Shown: positions 53,972-62,702 of the stretch, piece by piece
Position numbering within the stretch: position 1 is the stretch's first letter
Layout: the number at the start of each line of letters is the position of its first letter
Assembly: GCA_050246015.1 (NCBI GenBank)
Contig: JBFWWU010000013.1
Coordinates: forward strand, 1 to 64,000
Length of the DNA: 64,000 bases
DNA from: JTS-AC122 sp050246015
Lineage (GTDB): Bacteria > Planctomycetota > Phycisphaerae > Phycisphaerales > UBA1924
Reading direction: 5' to 3'
Notes under the pieces: generated by a model
Told to the model about the DNA's origin: nothing
The model's input: only the letters and a program-made list of their open reading frames with translations
The model's database searches: none
Made by a program: the position numbers and the translations under genes

Positions 53972-54808
53972 TCACACGAGTTTGAGGGTGTAGAAGATGG
54001 CGGTGAAGATGAGGTCGGCGAAAATGATGGCCACGACGGACTGCACGACGGTGTTGGTGGTGGCCTTGCCGACGCCCGCCGCGCCGCCGGTGACGCGCAG
54101 GCCGTTGGTGCAGGCGATGAGCCCGATCAGCAGGCCGAAGACGGCGGCCTTTCCGACGCCGGTGTAGAAGTCGACAGACTTGACCTGGGTGAGGGTGTTA
54201 TCGATGTATCGCTGCATGGGGACGCCGACACCGACGGTTCCCATGAACAGGCCGCAGAGAACGGCGACGACGTCGGCGATGACGGCCAGGGCGGTCATGC
54301 TGATGACGGCGGCGAGGACTCGTGGGACGACGAGGAAGCGGATGGGATTGAGGGCGTGGGCTTCGAGGGCCTCGATTTCTTCCCCGACGACCATGGTGCC
54401 GATCTCGGCGGCGATGGCGGCGCCGGCGAAACCAGTGAGGACGATGGCGGCGATGAGCGGGCCGAGTTCGCGGAGGATCGCGACACCGGTGATGTTGGCG
54501 ACGAGTTCCTTCTGGCCGAACTGTTCGAGAGGGGGCGCCATCTGGAGGACCAGGATCAGGCCGACGCACCCGGAGACGAGCGAGATGATGAAGATGGAGC
54601 GCACGCCGACGCGGACGATCTGCGAGACGATCGCGGCGCGGCCGAGACGGACCTTTCGGCGGGTGAAGGCGCGGACAATCCATCGCACGGCTTCGAGGAG
54701 AAGCAGGAAGACCGCGCCGACTTGTTCGACGATTTCGAGGGCGCGTGAGATGACGTATCGGACCGGGGCCAAGACCAGCGAGCGGGATGGGGTGGCTTCG
54801 TCAGACAT
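53972..54808 (-). CDS. mlaE: MlaE-family ABC transporter permease
   Basis: 278 residues, five to six membrane helices. Typical marks are ILVLQMAPPLEQFGQ, ILRELGPLIAAIVLTGFAGAAIAAEIGTM in overlapping blocks, EEIEALEAHALNPIRFLVVPRV and GLIGLIACTNGLRVTGGAAGVGKATT. MlaE permeases move phospholipids or other lipids between membranes together with MlaF ATPase and MlaD; neither partner is encoded here. ATG 54808 is chosen because the alignment begins there. It leads a three-gene unit with two secreted proteins. Confidence 0.93.
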   Translation of the reverse strand: MSDEATPSRSLVLAPVRYVISRALEIVEQVGAVFLLLLEAVRWIVRAFTRRKVRLGRAAIVSQIVRVGVRSIFIISLVSGCVGLILVLQMAPPLEQFGQKELVANITGVAILRELGPLIAAIVLTGFAGAAIAAEIGTMVVGEEIEALEAHALNPIRFLVVPRVLAAVISMTALAVIADVVAVLCGLFMGTVGVGVPMQRYIDNTLTQVKSVDFYTGVGKAAVFGLLIGLIACTNGLRVTGGAAGVGKATTNTVVQSVVAIIFADLIFTAIFYTLKLV

Positions 54809-55076
54809 GCGTGCGTGCCCCGCGTTCGGAAAGAGCATACACCCGATGGCCGCGGACCGCGCTGGCGCTTGGAAGGAAGCCGACCGGGAGGCTCGCAGCG
54901 GCCGGCTCGGGGTCAACTTTTTTTGCAAACCACAAGACGAGTTAGTTGTGTGTTTGGGTTGCGGAGCGATAGACTGAAACGCAAGACGAGTGGGTCAGCC
55001 GTTGCGCTCACAACGGCGGAGGCCAACATGCTCGCCGTGGTGCTTCTTCCGGTCGTGGTCGGCAAGGAGGTACGGC

Positions 55077-56870
55077 ATGTGGGGTTGCTTGACGCGGGTC
55101 GGTGCGCGCGGCGTGCTGGTTGTGCTCGGGCTCGTGCTGGGACACGGGGGCCCCGGCGCGAGTGCACAATCAATGCCGACGTATGTGAACGTCACGAGTT
55201 CATGCGGTGCGGCGGCGAATCATGCGCCCGCGGGGAACTTCATGATCAGTTTCGTGAATACGGTGGGGTTCACCGGGGGCGCGGCGGTTGCTGATTTCAA
55301 TAATGACGGGTTTCAGGACATTTACTTTGTGACGAGCGGCGCGTCGCCGGACAAGTTGTTCATCAACAACGGGAACGGGACGTTCACCGAGAGCGCGGCG
55401 TCGTGGGGGATCACGGATTCGCACATGGGCATTGCGGTCAGCGCGGCGGACTACAACGCCGATGGACTGGTCGACGTGTATATCACGAGCCTGGGCCCGT
55501 CGAGCAGCGAACCGCAGGTGGGACGGCACAAGTTGCTGCGGAACAACGGCGGGTCGTTCACCAACGTGGCAACCGCCGCCGGGGTGAACCGTACCACGAC
55601 GCTGATCCCCGATGGGTTCGGCACGTCGTGGGGCGACTACGACCTGGACGGGGACCTTGATTTGTACGTGTGTTCATGGGTGAACAACACGGGCGGGAAC
55701 AAACTGTTCAGGAACAACGGCAACGGCACGTTCACGGATGTCACCACGGCGTCGGGGGTGAGGGATCTCACCCTTCGCGGGTACGCGCCGAGATTCGCCG
55801 ACATGGACGGCGACCTGTACCCGGAGATCATCGTCACGGGGGACTTTCATACGAGTCGGTATTTTTTGAACCGGGGCAACGGGTCGTTCGCGAACATTAC
55901 CGCGACGAACGGGACGAGCATCGACGACAACGGGATGGGCAACGCGATCGGGGACTTCAACGGCGACGGACTCCTGGACTGGTACGTCACGTCCATCTAT
56001 ACAACCCATCCCATCGCCGGCGTTCCGGGCACCGGGAGCATGCTGTACATGAACCAGGGGGACCACATGTTCATGGAGCGGTCCGTGAACGCGGGGGTGA
56101 ACCACGGCGGGTGGGGCTGGGGCACGGTCGCGACCGATTTCAACCACGACGGTCGCGAAGACATCATCGCGACCAACGGGTGGTACGAGCCTAATAGCGC
56201 GGGGATGACCGAGTGGCTCAATGATCCGTCGCACGCGTTCCTCAATGATGGCACGGGCAACTTCGTTGACCGGGGTGTCCAGACGGGCATCGCCGCGCAC
56301 ACCGCGCAGGGGCGAGCGCTGTGCGCCATCGACTTCGACAACGACGGCGACCAGGATCTCTTCATCGCCAACTACAACGCGATGTGCACGTTGTTGCGGG
56401 CGGACCTTGTCGTTGACGGGCAGACGCCGGGCGATGCGCATTGGCTTCGGGTGCTGCTCGATACATCGCGGTCATCTCGTCGGCTCGCGCCGCAGGGTGT
56501 CGGCTCATGGGTGCTGGTGAGCACCGGCGCCCAGACGCAGCGGCGATACCTCAACCCGGGATCGACGTACATCGGCCAAAGCGAGTGCTCCGCACATTTC
56601 GGGCTGGGCGATCGGGCGGTCATTGATGAACTTCAGGTTCGCTGGACGAACGGGCGAGAGACGCGGGTGACGAATGTTCCCGCGGACCAGACGATCACCG
56701 TGCGATACTGCCCGCCCGACTGGAACGGGGACACGTTGGTGAACAGCGCGGACTTTTTCCAGTTCCTGGACGACCTGTTTTCCCAGCAGGCGGACTACAA
56801 CCGGTCGGGGAGCACGGATTCGCAGGACTTCTACGATTTCGTGGTCGCGTTCTTCGAAGGGTGCGCGTAG
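55077..56870 (+). CDS. secreted CRTAC1/UnbV-type FG-GAP protein with dockerin tail
   Basis: 597 residues. ATG 55077 follows AAGGAGG at 6 nt. A signal peptide ends GASAQS. The body has FG-GAP/VCBS calcium loops: VADFNNDGFQDIYFV, DYNADGLVDVYITS, DYDLDGDLDLYVCS, DFNGDGLLDWYVTS and DFDNDGDQDLFIAN, forming a beta-propeller. The ASPIC/UnbV domain follows (GVGSWVLVSTGAQTQRRYL, SAHFGLGDRAVIDELQVRW). The tail is DWNGDTLVNSADFFQFL and DYNRSGSTDSQDFYDFV, ending EGCA. Likely calcium-dependent binding at the surface. A possible promoter (TTGTGT-N18-TAGACT) lies near 54945-54974. Confidence 0.92.
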   Translation: MWGCLTRVGARGVLVVLGLVLGHGGPGASAQSMPTYVNVTSSCGAAANHAPAGNFMISFVNTVGFTGGAAVADFNNDGFQDIYFVTSGASPDKLFINNGNGTFTESAASWGITDSHMGIAVSAADYNADGLVDVYITSLGPSSSEPQVGRHKLLRNNGGSFTNVATAAGVNRTTTLIPDGFGTSWGDYDLDGDLDLYVCSWVNNTGGNKLFRNNGNGTFTDVTTASGVRDLTLRGYAPRFADMDGDLYPEIIVTGDFHTSRYFLNRGNGSFANITATNGTSIDDNGMGNAIGDFNGDGLLDWYVTSIYTTHPIAGVPGTGSMLYMNQGDHMFMERSVNAGVNHGGWGWGTVATDFNHDGREDIIATNGWYEPNSAGMTEWLNDPSHAFLNDGTGNFVDRGVQTGIAAHTAQGRALCAIDFDNDGDQDLFIANYNAMCTLLRADLVVDGQTPGDAHWLRVLLDTSRSSRRLAPQGVGSWVLVSTGAQTQRRYLNPGSTYIGQSECSAHFGLGDRAVIDELQVRWTNGRETRVTNVPADQTITVRYCPPDWNGDTLVNSADFFQFLDDLFSQQADYNRSGSTDSQDFYDFVVAFFEGCA

Positions 56871-56953
56871 ACCGCCGGGTGCACGCGGGGTGGGTGAACT
56901 CGCGTGCGGCCGGCGGAGGTGGGCGGATGGCGGGGTGCGACAGGAGGCTCGGA

Positions 56954-57361
56954 ATGTCCGAAGTCTTCGACCGAGGCGCGGCGCATCGCGTGGTGGCGGG
57001 ACGCCGCGTGCTGGTGGTGGAAGACTCGTTCATGATCGCGTGGTCGCTTCGGCAGATGCTCACGGACCTTGGGTGCACGGTGCTGGGTCCGGTGGGGGAC
57101 GTGGCGACCGCGATGGAACTCATCCACGCCGGGAACTGCGATGCGGCGATCCTGGACGTGAACCTTGACGGCCAGACGAGCATGCCGATCGCGGAAGCGC
57201 TGGCGGCGAAGGGGTGCCCGTTCCTGTTTGTGACGGGGTATTCGAGCCCGATGCTGGTGGAGCCGCGGTTCCAGGATCGGGCAAGGTTGAGGAAGCCGGT
57301 GACGGAGTCGAACCTGCACCGAGCGCTTCTGGAGACACTCGGCGGGGTCGCCCGGCAGTAG
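56954..57361 (+). CDS. single-domain response regulator
   Basis: 135 residues. Receiver domain with Glu23-Asp24, phospho-acceptor Asp68 (AILDVNLDG), Thr94 (FVTGYSS) and Lys114 (LRKPVT). The VNLDG and TGYS motifs are of the kind found in receivers acting with HWE/alpha-proteobacterial-type kinases. ATG 56954 follows AGGAGG at 6 nt. No kinase is adjacent. It is convergent with the TPR lipoprotein gene. Confidence 0.9.
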   Translation: MSEVFDRGAAHRVVAGRRVLVVEDSFMIAWSLRQMLTDLGCTVLGPVGDVATAMELIHAGNCDAAILDVNLDGQTSMPIAEALAAKGCPFLFVTGYSSPMLVEPRFQDRARLRKPVTESNLHRALLETLGGVARQ

Positions 57362-57378
57362 CCGCGAGCGCGCCCGGG

Positions 57379-58485
57379 TCAGTGGGTCGCGGACTCGGCC
57401 AGCAGGCGATCGATGTCCGCCAGCAGCGAGCGAGCGTGCTCGTCCCTCTTGTGCTCGAGATTCCTGCGGGCCAGGTCCTGGGCTTCCGGGAGGCGAACGC
57501 GGGCATCGCGGTAGAGGCGGGCCAGCGCTTCGAGGGTGTAGACCTCGCCGGAGGCCTCGGCCTTGCGGAACGTGAACTCGGCGCGCCGGAAATGGTCCTG
57601 AGCGCGGGCCGCGTCTCCCAGCGCTCGCTGGACGTGGTACGCCGCGGCGTGGACGACGGGGTCGTCGAACTCGCGGAGCAGGGAGCTGTAGATCTCGGCC
57701 GCCTCGCGGAGGTGTCCGCGTTGCGATTCGTATTCGGCGAGGTGTACGCGCAGGAGCGGGGAATGAGGATCGATCAAGGCGGCGGCATCGAGAAAGGGCT
57801 TGGCGTCGGCGGCGCGGTCGTGATCGATGTATTCCGCGGCGGCGCTGACGTTGGACCAGACCACGAGGGAGGGCGCGCCGAAGCGCTGAGCAATGTCGGC
57901 GGCGCGAACGAAGCAGGCGACCGCGCCGTCGTGATCTCCCCTGGCCGACATGATTCGGGCTTCGGCGGCGGTCAGATAGAAATCGGGCTCGCGGGTCGTT
58001 CGCTGCGCGACAGCGGCCTGGGCCTCGTCGATGAGCCCGAGGCCCAGCAGTGACTCCACCTGCTGAGCGACGGTGCCGGTGTCTTCCGGCAGCGCATCCT
58101 GGGCCTGCAGGGCCCATGACCGCGCTTCTTCGAAGCGGTGCGAGAAGTTGCACAGCGCGGCCATGGCCTTGAGGGCCTGGAAGTTCGCCTGGAGTTGCAG
58201 CGACTGCTTGAGTTGGGAGCGTGCCCGTTGAACGTCGTCTGGATCGTGAGTGACGCGAGCGCGCTCGAGGAGCGCTTCGCCCAGTTCGGCCCGGACACCG
58301 TAGAGGCCGGGGTCTTCGCGGAGTTTTGATTCATGAAACGCGATGGCCTCGTCGAGCGGCGACGATGAGCCGCTGCCCGCGCACCCGGCGAGTTGGATCA
58401 CCATGAGCGCGGGCACGAGGGGCCGCGAGATGCTCGCGAAAAGAGACCGGGTGCACGCGCGGCGCGTTGGATGGTCGGATGTCAT
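57379..58485 (-). CDS. TPR-repeat lipoprotein
   Basis: 368 residues. A basic N-terminus and hydrophobic stretch lead to the lipobox QLAGC with Cys35 as the lipidation site. The rest is helical and holds eight or so tetratricopeptide-like repeats (for example LREAAEIYSSLLREFDDP and DHFRRAEFTFRKAEASGE). Tetratricopeptide lipoproteins scaffold envelope complexes. TACGAT ends 5 nt before the ATG, so the mRNA may be leaderless. Confidence 0.87.
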   Translation of the reverse strand: MTSDHPTRRACTRSLFASISRPLVPALMVIQLAGCAGSGSSSPLDEAIAFHESKLREDPGLYGVRAELGEALLERARVTHDPDDVQRARSQLKQSLQLQANFQALKAMAALCNFSHRFEEARSWALQAQDALPEDTGTVAQQVESLLGLGLIDEAQAAVAQRTTREPDFYLTAAEARIMSARGDHDGAVACFVRAADIAQRFGAPSLVVWSNVSAAAEYIDHDRAADAKPFLDAAALIDPHSPLLRVHLAEYESQRGHLREAAEIYSSLLREFDDPVVHAAAYHVQRALGDAARAQDHFRRAEFTFRKAEASGEVYTLEALARLYRDARVRLPEAQDLARRNLEHKRDEHARSLLADIDRLLAESATH

Positions 58486-58490
58486 GCGAG

Positions 58491-58496
58491 ATCGTA
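58491..58496 (-). promoter_or_regulatory. -10 box (TACGAT) of leaderless TPR gene
   Basis: TACGAT on the minus strand ends 5 nt before the ATG at 58485. Confidence 0.35.
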
Positions 58497-58509
58497 CCGG
58501 GCGGCCGCA

Positions 58510-59397
58510 TCAGGGCTGGTGCGGCGGGGCGAGGTACGGGAACTCGTCGAGGAAGGGGACGTCGTTGGTTGACGGGAAGGGCGCGTCGTCCGCGAGGGGG
58601 CGCGGGTCGCCGACGAGATCGACGACGTCGTCGGTGAGCAGGCGCCCGTTGGGGTACTGGGTCGGGCGGCTGGTATCGAGGATCATGACATCGGGCACGG
58701 CGAAGACTTTGGCCTGCTCGGCCGGGGTGAGGCGGTTCATCAAGTCGTTCTCGCCGAACATGGAGCGGAGCGAACGGCCGACGTGATCATGGATGGGGCC
58801 TTTGAGGCCTCGCACGGTTGAGGTGCCCCAGATGAGCAGGGTGTCGCCGTCCTCGGTGACAGAGGACAAGGGGAGTTCGACGACGATCGCGGCGACGTTT
58901 CGGCCGATACGGGGCCCGCGGATGAACGGGTCATCGCGCAGGCCGGTGAAGACCTGGGCGTCGTGCAGCCCGCCATGAATGGATTGACCCGACACCAGCG
59001 GGGTACCTTGCGGGTTGAAACGGATGGAGATCTGCGAGGTGCGTCGGATGTGGGTAGGGTTGACGATGGTGCCGCCATAGAGGGCATTGGCGGCGTCATC
59101 GTCGAAGCGGACCTCCGAGCGATTGTCGAGCATGATCTTGAACTCGACGTCAGAAGGGAAGCGGTAGTCGGTGACGGTGCGCGGGATAGCCGGGTTGGCG
59201 CAGAGAATCAAGACGAGGTTCTCGCCGCGGGTGAAGGCGAAGAGATCGGTGATTCGGGCGTCGTGTCGCCCGGCGCCGATGAGCAGGGGCGTATCGCCAT
59301 GGTCCGATGCTTCGGAGATGGTGAGGCCCGCGACGGCGCAGGCGAGGAGCCCGGAGAACAATCCGATTCGACGGCATCGAAGATTCGTGCGGGACAT
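58510..59397 (-). CDS. DUF4331 family secreted protein
   Basis: 295 residues. ATG 59397 follows AGGAG at 6 nt. A signal peptide ends near SEASDHGD. The family marks are ASDHGDTPLL, DARITDLFAFTRGENLVLILC, NPAIPRTVTDYRFPSDVEF and DPFIRGPRIGRNVAAIVVELP. DUF4331 proteins are exported, of unknown function, and common in environmental bacteria. The TPR lipoprotein gene follows on the same strand after only 24 nt, but has its own -10-like element. Confidence 0.88.
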   Translation of the reverse strand: MSRTNLRCRRIGLFSGLLACAVAGLTISEASDHGDTPLLIGAGRHDARITDLFAFTRGENLVLILCANPAIPRTVTDYRFPSDVEFKIMLDNRSEVRFDDDAANALYGGTIVNPTHIRRTSQISIRFNPQGTPLVSGQSIHGGLHDAQVFTGLRDDPFIRGPRIGRNVAAIVVELPLSSVTEDGDTLLIWGTSTVRGLKGPIHDHVGRSLRSMFGENDLMNRLTPAEQAKVFAVPDVMILDTSRPTQYPNGRLLTDDVVDLVGDPRPLADDAPFPSTNDVPFLDEFPYLAPPHQP

Positions 59398-59605
59398 GAA
59401 CAACTCCTATTGGCGTCGTCAAAGACAACACGTGACGATCGCGGGGTGACGTCAAATAGGGTACACCGAGCGAACGGATGTGCAAGGAAACCGGGGGCGA
59501 GGCGGCGGGTGGAAGGGGTCCGCATGCCGACAGGTTTGGTTCGCGTTCAGCCTATGGGACGAGTCTTGGCAAAGTCGCATTCAAGGGAGGGGCGTTCGGG
59601 ATGAG

Positions 59606-59633
59606 TTGACCCGTACGGCGGTCCCGGTATCAT
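59606..59633 (+). promoter_or_regulatory. sigma-70 promoter of the tRNA-Thr/tuf operon
   Basis: TTGACC (59606-59611) and TATCAT (59628-59633) are separated by 16 nt. Predicted start near 59640, 65 nt before tRNA-Thr. Nothing else is seen in 59398-59704. Confidence 0.75.
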
Positions 59634-59704
59634 CTTTGCTCGCTCGCCCCCCCGCCTCCCGCCGCGCCAGAATTGCGGATCGACAGGGAGGAGCGGGCGC
59701 TGTT

Positions 59705-59776
59705 GCCGCTGTAGCTCAGGGGTAGAGCGCACCCTTGGTAAGGGTGAGGTCGAGGGTTCAAATCCCTCTAGCGGCT
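59705..59776 (+). tRNA. tRNA-Thr (GGT)
   Basis: 72 nt cloverleaf. Acceptor GCCGCTG pairs with TAGCGGC, the anticodon loop TTGGTAA gives GGT, reading ACC/ACU, and the T-arm has GGTTCAAATCC. CCA is not encoded. It heads the tuf operon, a placement common in bacteria. Confidence 0.95.
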
Positions 59777-59860
59777 TGTTTTTCCGAAGCGTTCTCCGAT
59801 GCAGGGGCGGCCCGGAGACGTGAGGAAGCAACGACCGTTCACGAAGCGGAAGGGAAGACA

Positions 59861-59877
59861 TCCGGCACGGTGCCGGA
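59861..59877 (+). other. 17-bp palindrome in the tuf leader
   Basis: TCCGGCAC-G-GTGCCGGA (59861-59868, 59870-59877) lies in the 227-nt spacer between tRNA-Thr and tuf. It could be a processing or regulatory hairpin. It has no T-run. Confidence 0.4.
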
Positions 59878-60003
59878 CCCGACCGCGACGGCGAGGGACG
59901 CCGGGATTCCGGAAGCCCAGGCCGGGTAGAAGAGGAAAGAGTCGGCCGGTTCGCAGAGCGCGAGGCCGGCGGGAACAACGAAGCAGACAAGAAGGAACTC
60001 GCC

Positions 60004-61206
60004 ATGGCCAAGGGTGTATTCGAGCGTAAGAAACCACACGTCAACGTCGGCACGATCGGTCACATCGACCACGGCAAGTCGACGCTTACCGCGGCCCTGT
60101 CGGCGCGTTCGGCGGCCCGGTTCGGGGGCCAGATCAAGTCGTATGCCGAAATCACCAAGGGCGGGACGGTGCGTGACGCGAACAAGACGGTGACGATCGC
60201 GTCGTCGCACACGGAGTATGAGACGGAGAAGCGTCACTATGCGCACGTCGATTGCCCGGGGCACGCCGACTTTGTGAAGAACATGATCACGGGCGCCGCG
60301 CAGATGGACGGGGCGATCCTGGTGGTGTCGGCGGCGGACGGCCCGATGCCGCAGACCCGCGAGCACGTGCTGCTGGCGCGTCAGGTCGGCGTGCCGTACA
60401 TCGTCGTCTTCCTCAACAAGGTCGATCTGGTTGACGATCCGGAACTGCTGGACCTGGTCGAGATGGAAGTCCGCGACCTGCTGAACAAGTATCAGTTCCC
60501 GGGCGACAAGACCCCGATCATCCGCGGGCAGTCCAAGGCGGCGCTTGAGAATCCGAAGGACGACAAGATCTGCAAGCCGATCGATGAGTTGTTTGATGCG
60601 ATCGACTCGTACATTCCCGAGCCGCCGCGCGAGACGGACAAGCCGTTCCTGATGTCTGTCGAAGACGTGTTTTCGATCAAGGGTCGAGGGACGGTGGCGA
60701 CGGGCCGAATCGAGCGAGGGGTGATCAAGGTGGGCGATGCCGGGGAGATCGTCGGGCTCAAGCCCGAGAGTAAGACGACGACGATCACAGGGGTCGAAAT
60801 GTTCCAGAAGACGCTGGACCAGGGGATGGCGGGCGACAACGTCGGCTGCCTCCTGCGAGGCATCGAGAAGAACGACATCGAGCGCGGGCAGGTCATCTGC
60901 AAGCCGGGCTCGATCAAGCCGCACTCGAAGTTCAAGGGTCAGGTGTACGTGCTCACCAAGGAAGAGGGCGGTCGTCACACGCCGTTCTTCAGCAACTACC
61001 GCCCGCAGTTCTATTTCCGCACGACGGACGTGACCGGGTCGGTGAAGTTGCTGGGGGGCGCGGAGATGTGCATGCCCGGCGACAATATCGAAATGGAAGT
61101 CGACCTGGGCGACAAGCCGGTCGCGATGGAGCCGGGGCTGCGCTTCGCCGTTCGTGAAGGCGGCCGAACGATCGGTTCGGGTACGGTCACGGCGATCATT
61201 CAGTAA
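60004..61206 (+). CDS. tuf: translation elongation factor Tu with divergent switch I
   Basis: 400 residues. G1 is GHIDHGKST (19-27; Ser replaces the usual second Thr), G3 DCPGH (83-87), G4 NKVD and the domain 2/3 blocks GRGTVATGRIERG and HTPFFSNYRPQFYFRTTDVTG are canonical. The unusual part is switch I: where bacterial EF-Tu has D(N/K)APEEKARGITI, this one reads KGGTVRDANKTVTI. The Thr that contacts Mg-GTP can be aligned, but the Arg-Gly pair and the APEE segment are missing, and the loop is longer by two residues. As it stands in the tRNA-Thr/rpmG/tRNA-Trp/secE/nusG block it is surely the working EF-Tu. It carries aminoacyl-tRNA to the ribosome. Confidence 0.96.
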   Translation: MAKGVFERKKPHVNVGTIGHIDHGKSTLTAALSARSAARFGGQIKSYAEITKGGTVRDANKTVTIASSHTEYETEKRHYAHVDCPGHADFVKNMITGAAQMDGAILVVSAADGPMPQTREHVLLARQVGVPYIVVFLNKVDLVDDPELLDLVEMEVRDLLNKYQFPGDKTPIIRGQSKAALENPKDDKICKPIDELFDAIDSYIPEPPRETDKPFLMSVEDVFSIKGRGTVATGRIERGVIKVGDAGEIVGLKPESKTTTITGVEMFQKTLDQGMAGDNVGCLLRGIEKNDIERGQVICKPGSIKPHSKFKGQVYVLTKEEGGRHTPFFSNYRPQFYFRTTDVTGSVKLLGGAEMCMPGDNIEMEVDLGDKPVAMEPGLRFAVREGGRTIGSGTVTAIIQ

Positions 61207-61273
61207 GCAGGGAGCGGGGGCGCGGGGAGTGCCAAGGTGAGGGGAAGCGGGGGAGTAGTTCGCGTATTATTCT

Positions 61274-61303
61274 CCGGCCCATCGGATGACCCCGGTGGGC
61301 CGG
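61274..61303 (+). other. 8-bp hairpin upstream of rpmG
   Basis: CCGGCCCA/TGGGCCGG (61274-61281 with 61296-61303) stands 40 nt before rpmG and 67 nt after tuf, followed by TTTGTCC. TATTAT (61265-61270) just ahead could be a -10. It may be an attenuator or a weak tuf terminator. Confidence 0.4.
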
Positions 61304-61343
61304 TTTGTCCTCGATCGAAGCAGAGTGAAAGGAAGCGTGCGAA

Positions 61344-61529
61344 ATGGCGAAGAAAGGGAAGGCCCAGGCGCGTGAGTACGTGTGGCTTCAGTGCTCGGAG
61401 ACGGGCGATCTGAACTACCGCACGGAGATCAACGTGAAGGGCGGCATCGCCGAGAAACTCAAGGCGGGCATGAAGAAGTACTCGCCGCGTCTGCGCAAGC
61501 ACACGCTGCACAAGATCAAGCGGAAGTAG
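61344..61529 (+). CDS. rpmG: 50S ribosomal protein L33
   Basis: 61 residues. The bL33 pattern is visible: AREYVWLQCSETGDLNYRTEINVKGG split by a few changes, ending KYSPRLRKHTLHKIKRK. Only one Cys is present, so this is the zinc-free (C-minus) form rather than the four-Cys form. It lies between tuf and tRNA-Trp as in many bacteria. The start is ATG 61344; AAAGGAAG about 10 nt upstream. Confidence 0.94.
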   Translation: MAKKGKAQAREYVWLQCSETGDLNYRTEINVKGGIAEKLKAGMKKYSPRLRKHTLHKIKRK

Positions 61530-61606
61530 GGAACCGGGAGCGGGCAGCGGGCAATCGAAGCGGGTGGATGATTGCCCGGGGCCGAGTTCCCGCCGTCCAG
61601 CGCGCT

Positions 61607-61679
<73 letters not shown>

Positions 61680-61749
61680 CTTCGGAAAAACGCGGCGTGC
61701 GCATCAAAGATAGCGTGCACGCGGCATCGCAGATTTACCCGAGAACCCC

Positions 61750-62445
61750 ATGGCATTTGGACTCTACAAACCCGGTCAAGGCTACTGGATGCGAGTGATG
61801 ACGGCGTCGATCATCGGCGCGATCGTGCTGGCATCGGCGATGTGGGTGGCGTCCGAGGCCAAGCGCGTCGCGAGCAGCCTGCCGGTGCGCTCGTACACGA
61901 TGCAGATCGAGGGGATGACGGGCACGCCCACGGCGGGGAGTGAGGTTGTATTTCTTCGAGCGGCAGCGCAGGGCGAAGAGCCGCGGGTGATCGGATCGGG
62001 GAAAATCGCGTCGTACGATTCAGAGAGCGGCACGCTGATGGTCTCGCACCCGAGCATGCCTGATAAGAAGGCTGGACGCGGGGAGATCGCTTCGGTGCGC
62101 GTTGACGGCGCGGCGGGCGACGCGCCGGTCTTTCGAGCCACGGTCACGAGTTCGGCGGACCAGCCGATGGTTGAGCCGTTGTACCTGCAGGGCATTTCCG
62201 CGTCGGTGGTGCTGATCGTGGGGGCGATCCTGGCGTACTGGTTGTGCGCGGTGAAACCCCGGACGGTGAACTTCCTGATCGATACGGACATGGAGATGAA
62301 GAAGGTGAACTGGTCGACGCGCCGCGACATCATCGCTTCGACGTACGTGGTGATCGGCGCGTCGTTCCTGATCGCCGCGTTGATCTTTGTGACCGACCTT
62401 GGGTTGCAGTGGCTGTTCAAGACCATCGGGGTTCTCAAGTCGTGA
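61750..62445 (+). CDS. secE: protein translocase subunit SecE, extended form
   Basis: 231 residues against about 60-130 for most bacteria. The C-terminal third is the conserved SecE core (FLIDTDMEMKKVNWSTRRDI, then a hydrophobic helix ASTYVVIGASFLIAALIFV). Upstream are two further membrane helices (about residues 17-36 and 147-165) enclosing roughly 100 residues of beta-type sequence (VVFLRAAAQGEEPRVIGSG, VRVDGAAGDAPVFRATV) predicted to be extracytoplasmic. SecE clamps SecY in the membrane. Position between tRNA-Trp and nusG confirms identity; the extra domain is unexplained. Confidence 0.88.
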   Translation: MAFGLYKPGQGYWMRVMTASIIGAIVLASAMWVASEAKRVASSLPVRSYTMQIEGMTGTPTAGSEVVFLRAAAQGEEPRVIGSGKIASYDSESGTLMVSHPSMPDKKAGRGEIASVRVDGAAGDAPVFRATVTSSADQPMVEPLYLQGISASVVLIVGAILAYWLCAVKPRTVNFLIDTDMEMKKVNWSTRRDIIASTYVVIGASFLIAALIFVTDLGLQWLFKTIGVLKS

Positions 62446-62702
62446 GGCGTGGGGGCGCGGAGGGGCGCGGGGCGGTGTGGGGAGTATCGGTGCGAGGCGG
62501 CTACAATGCCGCTGCCGTGGGGCGGGCGGATCTGGCTACCGCGGGAACAGTGCCCAGAAGGGGCGAGTGAACCGCAAGTGCGTGGCCGGATGATGGGGAT
62601 TCTGTCAGAGTGCCGCACGTTGGCGGCCGGCCTCAGCGCCGGCGACGTTTCATAGAAGATTGAACAGCGGCGCACCAAGCCGCCCCTCAAAGGAGCCGAC
62701 CG

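Noticed and set aside
59860..59878. Sigma-54-like GGCAC...TGCC sequence upstream of tuf
   Set aside because: The spacing and the -12 TTGC element do not fit; it is a simple palindrome.
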